DNA of 64,000 bases, taken from assembly GCA_004570425.1 (NCBI GenBank), contig SPQJ01000008.1:1-64000 (forward strand), read 5' to 3'. The notes under the pieces are model-generated. The model was not told the origin of the DNA, ran no database searches, and saw only the letters and a program-made list of their open reading frames with translations. The translations under genes were made by a program, and so were the position numbers. Source of the stretch: Bacillus sp. AZ43. Its GTDB lineage: Bacteria; Actinomycetota; Actinomycetes; Mycobacteriales; Geodermatophilaceae. The stretch's first letter is position 1; the number at the start of each line of letters is the position of its first letter. Below are positions 33,867 to 41,286 of the stretch, piece after piece.

Positions 33867-35494
33867 CCAGCCGGACGGCGGCACCTCCGCAGGCCCCGCC
33901 CGTCCAGCCGGCGCCCGCGCGCGGGCCGGTGCGGCTGGCGGTCCGCCTCGTCCGCCGCGGGACCCTCGTCGTCACCGCGATCTCCGCGGTGCTCCCCGCG
34001 TTCGTGGCCGCCGAGTACCGGGACACCTTCCAGGGCGCGATGTCGGCTGACTCCCTGACGGCGCTCGCCGACAACCCGGCGATCCGCACGCTGTTCGGTC
34101 CGGCCCGGGCGCTCGACGACGCCGGCGGCTTCACCGTGTGGCGCACCGGGACCGTCCTCGCCGTCCTCGTCGGTGTCTGGGCGGCGCTCACCGCCACCCG
34201 GGTGACGCGCGGGGAGGAGGAGGCGGGCCGCTGGGACCTGCTGCTGGCCGGCAGGCTGCGCCCGGTCGCGCTCGTCCGGAGCCAGCTCGCCGTCGTCCTC
34301 GCGGCGGCGGCGCTGCCGGGGATCGCGGTGGCCGCCGGGATGCTGCTGACCGGAACGGCGACGACGGGCTCGGCGCTCTTCGGGGCGGTCGTCGTCGGCG
34401 CCGGGGTGACCGGCGCGGCCGTCGGCGGTCTGGCCGCCCAGCTCCTCGCCGAGCGGCGGGCCGCGTCGGGCCTCGCGGTCGCGGCGGTCCTCGGCGGGCT
34501 GTTGCTGCGCATGGTGGGCGACGGCGTCGATGCGCTGGCCTGGCTCCGCTGGCTCAGCCCCTTCGGCCTGCTGAGCACCGTCGCCCCCTACGCCGACGAC
34601 CGGGCCGCACCGCTGCTGGAGCTCGCCGTCCTGGCCGCCGTCCCGGCGGTCGCCGCGGTCGCCCTCGCGGGCCGGCGGGACATCGGCGCGGGCGTGCTCC
34701 GGGTCCGCGACGTCGACCGCTCGCCGAGCCGGTTGCTCGGCAGCCTCGCCGGTCTGGCGCTGCACCGGGTCCGGCGGCCGGTGCTCACCTGGGGCCTCGG
34801 CCTCGGCGCCTACTTCCTGCTCATCGGGCTGCTGGCGACGGCGATGCTCGACTTCCTCCGGGACAACGCGCAGTTCGCCGAGCTCGCGACGCAGGCCGGG
34901 TTCGCCGAGCTCGGGTCGGTCCAGGGCTACGCGGCTTCGCTGTTCTCGCTGCTCGCCGTCCCGGTGGGGGCGTTCGCCTCCGGTCGGATCGCGGCGAGCG
35001 CCACCGACGAGGCCGCCGGCCGGCTGACGCTGCTCTACTCGCTGCCGGTCGGGCGGACCCGATGGCTGGGTACGGACGCGATCGCGGTGGCCCTGGGCTG
35101 CGTCGTCCTGACGCTGGTGGCCGGACTGGCCACCTGGGCCGGCGCGGCGTGGGCCGACGCCGGCCTCACCCTCGGCGAGGCCGTGACCGGCGCGCTGAAC
35201 GTCGTCCCGGTGGCCCTGCTGTGCCTGGGTGCCGCGGTGCTGGCGCTGGGCTGGGCACCCGGTGCGGTGCTGCCGATCGGACTGCTGCCGGCCGCCGGCG
35301 GCTACCTGCTCCTGGTCTTCGCGGACTCGTTCGGCTGGCCGGACGCCGTCCGCTCGCTGTCGCCGTTCGCGCACCTCACCGGGGTTCCTGCCGAGTCGCC
35401 GGACTGGACCGGGCTCACGGGGATGGTCGTGGTGGCGGTCCTCCTGGGACTCGCCGGGCTGGCCGGCTACGCCCGGCGGGACCTGCGCGGCTGA
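33863..35494 (+). CDS. ABC-2 type exporter, permease subunit
   Basis: The 543-aa permease has about 12 hydrophobic segments in two similar halves, for example GTVLAVLVGVWAALTATRV, LAVVLAAAALPGIAVAAGML and SLFSLLAVPVGAFASGRIA. The twin motif TRVTRGEEEAGRWDLLLAGR / AASATDEAAGRLTLLYSLPV, one in each half, is typical of tetronasin-resistance-like ABC permeases. Export of an unidentified hydrophobic compound is likely. The pair is inserted between DUF3152 and moeZ, which I recall as neighbours in mycobacteria. Confidence 0.85.
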   Translation: MTSRTAAPPQAPPVQPAPARGPVRLAVRLVRRGTLVVTAISAVLPAFVAAEYRDTFQGAMSADSLTALADNPAIRTLFGPARALDDAGGFTVWRTGTVLAVLVGVWAALTATRVTRGEEEAGRWDLLLAGRLRPVALVRSQLAVVLAAAALPGIAVAAGMLLTGTATTGSALFGAVVVGAGVTGAAVGGLAAQLLAERRAASGLAVAAVLGGLLLRMVGDGVDALAWLRWLSPFGLLSTVAPYADDRAAPLLELAVLAAVPAVAAVALAGRRDIGAGVLRVRDVDRSPSRLLGSLAGLALHRVRRPVLTWGLGLGAYFLLIGLLATAMLDFLRDNAQFAELATQAGFAELGSVQGYAASLFSLLAVPVGAFASGRIAASATDEAAGRLTLLYSLPVGRTRWLGTDAIAVALGCVVLTLVAGLATWAGAAWADAGLTLGEAVTGALNVVPVALLCLGAAVLALGWAPGAVLPIGLLPAAGGYLLLVFADSFGWPDAVRSLSPFAHLTGVPAESPDWTGLTGMVVVAVLLGLAGLAGYARRDLRG

Positions 35495-35603
35495 GCCGGC
35501 GGCGGGGGACCCGTCGAGGGGGAATCCCCACGCCTGTCACGCTGTTGTGGCACCTGTTCGCCGGTCCTCGCGGGCCGCTGTCGATCGAGCCGAGGAGCAA
35601 GAC

Positions 35604-36764
35604 GTGTCCCTGCCACCCCTGGTGGAGCCCGCCGCCGACCTGTCCATCGAGGAGGTCCGCCGCTACAGCCGCCACCTGATCATCCCGGACGTCGGGATGG
35701 ACGGGCAGAAGCGGCTGAAGAACGCCAAGGTGCTCGCCGTCGGCGCCGGCGGCCTCGGCTCGCCGGTGCTCATGTACCTCGCCGCGGCCGGTGTCGGCAC
35801 GCTGGGCATCGTCGAGTTCGACACCGTCGACGAGTCGAACCTGCAGCGCCAGATCATCCACGGGCAGTCCGACGTGGGCCGGTCCAAGGCCGAGAGCGCG
35901 CGCGACTCCATCAAGGAGATCAACCCGCTGATCGACGTCCGCCTGCACGAGACGCGGCTCGACAGCGACAACGTGCTCGACATCTTCGGCCAGTACGACC
36001 TGATCGTCGACGGCACCGACAACTTCGCCACGCGCTACCTGGTGAACGACGCGTGCGTGCTGCTGAACAAGCCCTACGTGTGGGGCTCGATCTACCGCTT
36101 CGACGGCCAGGTCTCGGTCTTCTGGAACGAGCACGGCCCGAACTACCGCGACCTCTACCCGGTGCCCCCGCCGCCCGGCATGGTCCCGAGCTGCGCCGAG
36201 GGCGGCGTGCTCGGCGTCCTCTGCGCCACGATCGGCGCGATCCAGGCCACCGAGGCGGTCAAGCTGATCACCGGCATCGGCGAGACGCTGCTCGGCCGGC
36301 TCATGGTCTACGACGCCCTGGAGATGACCTTCCGCACGATCAAGGTGCGCAAGGACCCCGAGGCCGAGCCGATCACCGGGCTCATCGACTACGAGGCCTT
36401 CTGCGGTGTCGTGTCCGAGGAGGCGCAGGAGGCGGCCGCCGGCTCGACGATCACCGTCGACGAGCTCAAGGACATGATGGACGCCGGCAAGGACTTCGAG
36501 CTGATCGACGTCCGCGAGCCCAACGAGTACGAGATCGTCTCGATCCCGGGCGCGACGCTCATCCCCAAGGACGAGATCCTCTCCGGCCGCGCCCTGGCGC
36601 AGCTGCCCAACGACAAGCCGATCGTGCTGCACTGCAAGACCGGAGTGCGCTCGGCCGAGGTCCTCGCCGCGGTGAAGAACGCCGGCTTCAAGGACGCCGT
36701 GCACGTCCAGGGCGGCGTGACCGCGTGGGCGACGCGCATCGACAAGGCCCTGCCGACGTACTAG
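35604..36764 (+). CDS. moeZ: Adenylyltransferase/sulfurtransferase MoeZ
   Basis: The 386-aa fusion has an N-terminal ThiF/MoeB E1-like domain with nucleotide loop VLAVGAGGLGSPV (about 43-55), ESNLQRQIIH and PSCAEGGVLGVLC, and a C-terminal rhodanese domain (about 290-386) with the persulfide Cys344 in LHCKTGVRSAE. It adenylates and then thiolates the C-terminal glycine of sulfur carrier proteins for molybdopterin, thiamine, cysteine or other thio-product pathways. GTG 35604 follows GAGGAGCAAGAC. A terminator and a repeat-like sequence follow the stop. Confidence 0.93.
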   Translation: MSLPPLVEPAADLSIEEVRRYSRHLIIPDVGMDGQKRLKNAKVLAVGAGGLGSPVLMYLAAAGVGTLGIVEFDTVDESNLQRQIIHGQSDVGRSKAESARDSIKEINPLIDVRLHETRLDSDNVLDIFGQYDLIVDGTDNFATRYLVNDACVLLNKPYVWGSIYRFDGQVSVFWNEHGPNYRDLYPVPPPPGMVPSCAEGGVLGVLCATIGAIQATEAVKLITGIGETLLGRLMVYDALEMTFRTIKVRKDPEAEPITGLIDYEAFCGVVSEEAQEAAAGSTITVDELKDMMDAGKDFELIDVREPNEYEIVSIPGATLIPKDEILSGRALAQLPNDKPIVLHCKTGVRSAEVLAAVKNAGFKDAVHVQGGVTAWATRIDKALPTY

Positions 36765-36765
36765 A

Positions 36766-36825
36766 AGGACCCCCTCGCCCCCCGACCCTCGCTCCGCTCG
36801 GGCCGGGACCCTGCGAGCGGGCCGG
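36766..36825. repeat. Diverged structured repeat, copy B (3' of moeZ)
   Basis: This stretch shares AGGACCCC and CCTCGCTCCGCTCGGG with copy C at 63474-63527, but the outer right arm is replaced by GCGAGCGGGCC. It is immediately followed by a strong hairpin. Confidence 0.5.
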
Positions 36826-36865
36826 ACGGCCCGGCGCGTTCCCCTCGGGGGGCGTGCCGGGCCGT
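36826..36865 (+). terminator. Hairpin terminator after moeZ
   Basis: Perfect 10-bp arms ACGGCCCGGC (36826-36835) and GCCGGGCCGT (36856-36865) flank a loop that itself contains CCCC/GGGG. TCGTCGTCTTG follows, a weak T-containing tail. Confidence 0.7.
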
Positions 36866-36884
36866 CGTCGTCTTGACTGACGAC

Positions 36885-37469
36885 ATGTCCGACTTCTCCC
36901 CGGCGGAGCTGATCGAGCTCTTCCAGCGCGCCCAGAACCAGTTCACCGACCGGGTCGACGCCGTCGAGCCGGGGCAGTGGGACGACGAGTCGCTGCCCGG
37001 CTGGACCGTCGCGGACCTGGTCGCCCACCTGGTGAACGAGGCGCTCTGGGTGCCGCCGCTGCTGGCCGGCGAGCCGGTGGACATGATCGAGGGCCGGTTC
37101 CCCGACGGCACCGACGACCTGCTCGGCGACGACCCGCTGCTCGGCTGGGAGTCCGCCGCGGACGCAGCGCTGGCCGCGTTCGCCGCGGACGACGCCCTGC
37201 GGCACACCGTCCACCTCTCGCGCGGGCCGACGCCGGCGAGCGAGTACATCTTCGAGATGGCCACCGACCTGACCGTGCACGCCTGGGACCTCGCGAGGGC
37301 CACCGACGGCGACACCGTGCTGGACGGCGAACTGGTGACCGCGGCCCTCGTCTACGCCGAGCGGCTGCCCGAGGACGGCGTGCCCGGGCTGTTCGACCCG
37401 CCCCTGGACGTGCCGCCGACCGCCTCGCCGCAGACCCGGCTCCTGGCGCGGTTCGGCCGCCGCGGCTAG
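36885..37469 (+). CDS. TIGR03086/DinB-like metal-binding protein
   Basis: The 194-aa helical protein fits the mycothiol-dependent maleylpyruvate isomerase/DinB superfamily: WTVADLVAHLVNEALWVPPL supplies the first metal-binding His and EMATDLTVHAWDLARATDG the second His region. Such proteins often use mycothiol as thiol cofactor, which fits an actinobacterium. Substrate unknown. ATG 36885 is preferred; TTG 36873 in the same frame is possible. Confidence 0.8.
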   Translation: MSDFSPAELIELFQRAQNQFTDRVDAVEPGQWDDESLPGWTVADLVAHLVNEALWVPPLLAGEPVDMIEGRFPDGTDDLLGDDPLLGWESAADAALAAFAADDALRHTVHLSRGPTPASEYIFEMATDLTVHAWDLARATDGDTVLDGELVTAALVYAERLPEDGVPGLFDPPLDVPPTASPQTRLLARFGRRG

Positions 37470-37540
37470 AGCCCCCGGCACGATGGCCCACGGGCAGCCG
37501 TTCCGGTCGCACGAATGGCCGCCCCACGGACATCGCTTGC

Positions 37541-37546
37541 CATGAT
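37541..37546 (+). promoter_or_regulatory. -10-like CATGAT upstream of ATL gene
   Basis: CATGAT (one mismatch to TAnnnT) is followed by 6 nt and GTG 37553, matching the leaderless spacing seen in the window. Confidence 0.4.
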
Positions 37547-37552
37547 CGTCGC

Positions 37553-37885
37553 GTGACCCCCGACCCGGCCGACGTCGACGAGGCGGTGTTCGACGTCGTC
37601 GAGCGCATCCCGCCCGGCCGGGTCAGCACGTACGGCGCGATCGGCGAGCTGATCGGCGTCGGGCCGCGGCGCGTGGCCCGCGCGCTGTCCTCCGGCGGTG
37701 GCGCCGTCCCCTGGCACCGGGTGGTGCGCGCCGACGGGACCGCGGCGGAGCCGGTCCGCGTGCGCCAGCTGGAGCTGCTCGCCGCCGAGGGCGTGCCGGT
37801 GCGCGACGGCCGCGTCGTGATGTCCGCCGTCCGCTGGCCCGACGACTCCAGCACTCCCGGCGATGTGCCGATCAGGAGGGCATGA
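37553..37885 (+). CDS. Alkyltransferase-like protein (ATL)
   Basis: The 110-aa protein is the DNA-binding half of O6-alkylguanine transferases: IPPGRVSTYGAIGELIGV and PRRVARALSSGGGAVPWHRV. The reactive cysteine of the PCHR motif is tryptophan (PWHRVV), so it cannot accept alkyl groups. ATL proteins flag O6-alkylguanine for nucleotide excision repair. A homologue lies near adnA in mycobacteria (Rv3204 from memory). The stop overlaps the ATG of a 54-aa ORF. Confidence 0.9.
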   Translation: MTPDPADVDEAVFDVVERIPPGRVSTYGAIGELIGVGPRRVARALSSGGGAVPWHRVVRADGTAAEPVRVRQLELLAAEGVPVRDGRVVMSAVRWPDDSSTPGDVPIRRA

Positions 37886-38046
37886 AAAGCATCGCGTGCA
37901 GTGCGGTGGCCCAGGCCGGGCTCGTCGCGACGACGGCGTCCCTCGACGACGAGGCCGCCTGGCCGCTCCTGCAGGTCGCCGGCTGGCTGACCACGGCCGC
38001 CGACCTGATGGTCGAGGCCGGGCTGCGCGAGGCCGCGCTGGCCTGA
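37882..38046 (+). CDS. Small 54-aa protein coupled to ATL
   Basis: ATG 37882 overlaps the ATL stop (ATGA) and has AGGAGGG ideally placed inside the ATL gene. The product starts MKSIACSAVAQAGLVATTAS and ends EAGLREAALA, mostly helical and Ala-rich. Third codon positions are overwhelmingly G/C. No known family is recognised. Translational coupling to ATL points to a role with it or with adnA, which starts 45 bp later. Confidence 0.65.
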   Translation: MKSIACSAVAQAGLVATTASLDDEAAWPLLQVAGWLTTAADLMVEAGLREAALA

Positions 38047-38091
38047 TCGCCGGTACCCGGAACTGTCGCCCCCACGTGATTCCATCGGGGG

Positions 38092-41000
38092 GTGGCACAG
38101 GGGGGAGCGGCACCGGTCTACCGGCTCGTCACCGGTGAGGCGCCCCGGCTGTCGGCGCCGCGGCTCGACCCCACCCAGCAGGCGGTCGTCGACCACCCGG
38201 GCGGTCCGCTGCTCGTGCTCGCCGGACCCGGCACGGGCAAGACGACGACGATCGTCGAGGCGGTCGCCGCCCGCATCGACGCCGGCGTGGATCCCGAGCA
38301 GATCCTCGTCCTGACGTTCAGCCGCAAGGCCGCCGCGGAGCTGCGCACCCGCATCACCGGCCGGGTCGCCCGCACCATCCGCGAGCCGTTGGCCCGGACC
38401 TTCCACTCCTACGCCTACGGCGTCCTCCGCCGCGCCGCGCTGCTGCGCGGCGACGCCCCGCCCCGGCTGCTCACCTCCGCCGAGCAGGACGCCGTCGTCG
38501 CCGAGCTGCTCCGAGGCGACGTCGAGGAGGAGGGTGCGGTCCGCTGGCCCGAGGCGATGGCGCCGGCCCTGGCCACCGCGGGCTTCCGCGGCGAGCTGCG
38601 CGACCTGCTGATGCGCGCCACCGAGCGCGGCGTGGACCCCGGCGTGCTCGCCGCCTGGGGGCGGGAGACCGGCCGCGACCACTGGGTGCTGGCCGCCGCG
38701 TTCCAGGAGCAGTACGAGGCGGTCACGGCCTTCTCGACGGCGGGCGGCGGCGACGCCTCCGGCTACGACCCCGCCGAGCTGGTGCGGCAGGCGATCGCCG
38801 AGCTGGACGGCGACCCCGAGCTGCTGCGCCAGGAGCGCGAGCGCGCCCGCTGGCTGTTCGTCGACGAGTACCAGGACACCGACCCCGCCCAGGTCGAGCT
38901 GCTCGAGCTGCTCGCCGGGCGCGGCGGCAACCTCGTGGCGGTCGGCGACCCCGACCAGTCCATCTACGCCTTCCGCGGCGCCGAGCCGCGCGGCATCGGC
39001 GAGTTCCCCGAGCGGTTCCGGCACACCGACGGGCGCCCGGCCGGCCGGGTCTCGCTCGGCGTCTGCCGCCGGTCGGGGGCGGAGCTCCTCCGGGTCACCC
39101 GCGCGGTCGCCGAGGGGCTGCCCGGTCCCTGGGAGCACCGCCGGCTCGCGCCCGGCGAGGCCACCGCGCCCGGCACGGCCGAGGTGCACGTCTTCGGCTC
39201 GGCGGCGGTCGAGGCCGCGTACGTCGCCGACGTGCTGCGGCGTGCCCACCTGCTCGACGGCGTCCCGTGGTCGCAGATGGCCGTCGTCGTGCGCACCGCC
39301 GTCGCGCTCGGGCCGCTGCGCCGGTCGCTCGCGTCGGCCGGCGTCCCGGTCGCGGTGTCCGCCGACGACCTGCCGCTGGCCGCCCAGCCCGCCGTCGCCC
39401 CGTTCCTCACCGCGCTGAGCGCCCTGCTGCCGCCCGCCGGTTCGGGGCCCGAGTCCGAGGGCGCCGCCCAGGGGCTCGACGAGCCGGCCGCCGAGGCGCT
39501 GCTCGCCTCCCCGCTGGGCGGGGCGACGGTGCTCGACCTGCGCCGGCTCCGGCGGGCGGTGCGCATCGCCCTGGCCAAGCAGGGGGTCGACGTCGCCGAA
39601 CGCGGGACGCCGCTGGCGCTGGCCCTCGGCGACGACACCCTGCTCGACTCGCTGCCGCCACACGTCTCGGGCCCCGCCCGCCGCGTGGCCGCCGTCCTCT
39701 CCGCCGGGCGGCTGGCGCTCGCCCACGACGGCACCGCCGAGGACGTGCTGTGGGCCATGTGGCAGGCCAGCGGCCTCGCCCAGCGCTGGGCCCGCGCGAG
39801 CGCCGCCGGAGGCCCGCCGGGCGCGGTGGCCGACCGCGACCTGGACGCCGTCGTCGCGCTCTTCGACGCCGCCGCCGGGTTCGTCGACCGGCTGCCCTCG
39901 GCCGACGTGCGCGCCTTCGTCGCCCACCTCTCGGCCCAGGAGCTGCCCGGCGACACCGGCGCGGCGCGCGCGGTCACGGGGGAGACCGTCCGCTTGCTGA
40001 CCGCGCACGCCTCCAAGGGCCTGGAGTGGGACCTCGTCTGCGTCGCCGGGGTGCAGGAGGGCGTCTGGCCCGACCTCCGCGAGCGGTCGACCCTGCTCGG
40101 CACCGAGGAGCTGGTGGAGCGGGCCTCCGGCATCGACGGCACCGCGGTCGACCGGCGCACCCTCGCGCTCGCCGAGGAGCGGCGGCTGTTCTACGTCGCC
40201 TGCACCCGCGCCCGGAAGCGGCTCGTCGTCACTGCGGTCGAGGGCGCCCTGGACGGCGCCGACGCCGGGGCGACCGCCTCCCGCTTCCTCGACCTCGTCG
40301 TCCCGCCCCCGCCGGACGGCCGGCCGCTCACCGAGCTGCCCCGCTCGCTCACCCTGCCCGCGCTGGTCGCCGACCTGCGCCGCGCGGTGGCCGACCCGCA
40401 GACCCCGGCGCACCGGCGGTCGGCCGCCGCCTCGGTGCTGCGCCGGCTCGCCGACGAGGGGGTGCCGGGTGCCGCGCCGTCGTCCTGGTGGGGGCTGGCC
40501 CCCCTGTCGGACGACGCCCCGCTCGTGCCGGAGGAGGACGCCGTCCGCGTGCGCCCCTCGGGCATCGAGACCTTCCAGCGCTGCCCCCTGCGCTGGGTGC
40601 TCGGCGCCGTCGGCGCCGAGGCCTCGCCCGATACAACCCGCACCGTCGGCACCGCGGTGCACGACGTGGCGCAGCAGGTCGCCGAGGGGCTGCCGCCGGC
40701 CGAGGCGCCCGCGGCGCTGGCCGCCGAGCTCGACCAGCTGGACCTGGGGCCGGGCTGGTCCGACCAGCGCCAACGGGTGACGGCGCAGGAGATGCTCGAC
40801 AAGTTCCTCCGGTGGCACGCGGCCAACGGCCGCGAGCTGCTCGGCGCCGAGGAGGACTTCGACGTGACCGTCGGCCGCGCGCGGATCCGCGGGCAGGTCG
40901 ACCGGCTGGAGCGGGACGCCGAGGGACGCCTGGTGGTCGTCGACCTCAAGACCGGCAAGACGGCGGCCAAGAACACCGAGGAGCACGGCCAGCTCGCCGC

Positions 41001-41286
41001 CTACCAGGTGGCGATCGCGGCCGGCGCCTTCGGCGACCACGGCAGCGTCCCCGGCGGCGCCGCGCTGCTGCAGGTCGGCACCGGCGCCAAGGCGAAGGAG
41101 CAGCACCAGGAGCCGCTGCCCGCCGACGTGCCCGTGAGCGAGACGTGGGCGGGCCAGCTGCTGGCGCAGGTGGGCGAGGGCATGGGTGCGGCCACCTTCG
41201 AGGTGCGCACCGGCACCCACTGCTCGCGGTGCCCGGCCCGCCGCAGCTGCCCGCTGCAGGAGCCCGGCCGGCAGGTGACCGCGTGA
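38092..41286 (+). CDS. adnA: ATP-dependent helicase-nuclease subunit AdnA
   Basis: The 1064-aa protein combines a UvrD-type helicase with a C-terminal RecB-like nuclease. Walker A is GPGTGKT (45-51), Walker B FVDEYQDTDPAQ (about 256), motif III DQSIYAFRGAEP and motif V LTAHASKGLEWDLV. The nuclease catalytic motif is VVVDLKTGK near 948. Cysteines in FQRCPLRW (about 828) and HCSRCPARRSCP (about 1043-1053) fit a [4Fe-4S] staple. AdnA pairs with AdnB to resect DNA double-strand breaks. The GTG start follows CGGGGG. Confidence 0.93.
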   Translation: MAQGGAAPVYRLVTGEAPRLSAPRLDPTQQAVVDHPGGPLLVLAGPGTGKTTTIVEAVAARIDAGVDPEQILVLTFSRKAAAELRTRITGRVARTIREPLARTFHSYAYGVLRRAALLRGDAPPRLLTSAEQDAVVAELLRGDVEEEGAVRWPEAMAPALATAGFRGELRDLLMRATERGVDPGVLAAWGRETGRDHWVLAAAFQEQYEAVTAFSTAGGGDASGYDPAELVRQAIAELDGDPELLRQERERARWLFVDEYQDTDPAQVELLELLAGRGGNLVAVGDPDQSIYAFRGAEPRGIGEFPERFRHTDGRPAGRVSLGVCRRSGAELLRVTRAVAEGLPGPWEHRRLAPGEATAPGTAEVHVFGSAAVEAAYVADVLRRAHLLDGVPWSQMAVVVRTAVALGPLRRSLASAGVPVAVSADDLPLAAQPAVAPFLTALSALLPPAGSGPESEGAAQGLDEPAAEALLASPLGGATVLDLRRLRRAVRIALAKQGVDVAERGTPLALALGDDTLLDSLPPHVSGPARRVAAVLSAGRLALAHDGTAEDVLWAMWQASGLAQRWARASAAGGPPGAVADRDLDAVVALFDAAAGFVDRLPSADVRAFVAHLSAQELPGDTGAARAVTGETVRLLTAHASKGLEWDLVCVAGVQEGVWPDLRERSTLLGTEELVERASGIDGTAVDRRTLALAEERRLFYVACTRARKRLVVTAVEGALDGADAGATASRFLDLVVPPPPDGRPLTELPRSLTLPALVADLRRAVADPQTPAHRRSAAASVLRRLADEGVPGAAPSSWWGLAPLSDDAPLVPEEDAVRVRPSGIETFQRCPLRWVLGAVGAEASPDTTRTVGTAVHDVAQQVAEGLPPAEAPAALAAELDQLDLGPGWSDQRQRVTAQEMLDKFLRWHAANGRELLGAEEDFDVTVGRARIRGQVDRLERDAEGRLVVVDLKTGKTAAKNTEEHGQLAAYQVAIAAGAFGDHGSVPGGAALLQVGTGAKAKEQHQEPLPADVPVSETWAGQLLAQVGEGMGAATFEVRTGTHCSRCPARRSCPLQEPGRQVTA

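Noticed and set aside
37553-37885. Active O6-methylguanine methyltransferase
   Set aside because: The reactive Cys of PCHR is Trp, so it is an alkyltransferase-like protein.
36943-41220. 1425-aa minus-strand open frame opposite adnA
   Set aside because: No recognisable motif and an adnA coding strand with full helicase and nuclease motifs; a GC-rich shadow.
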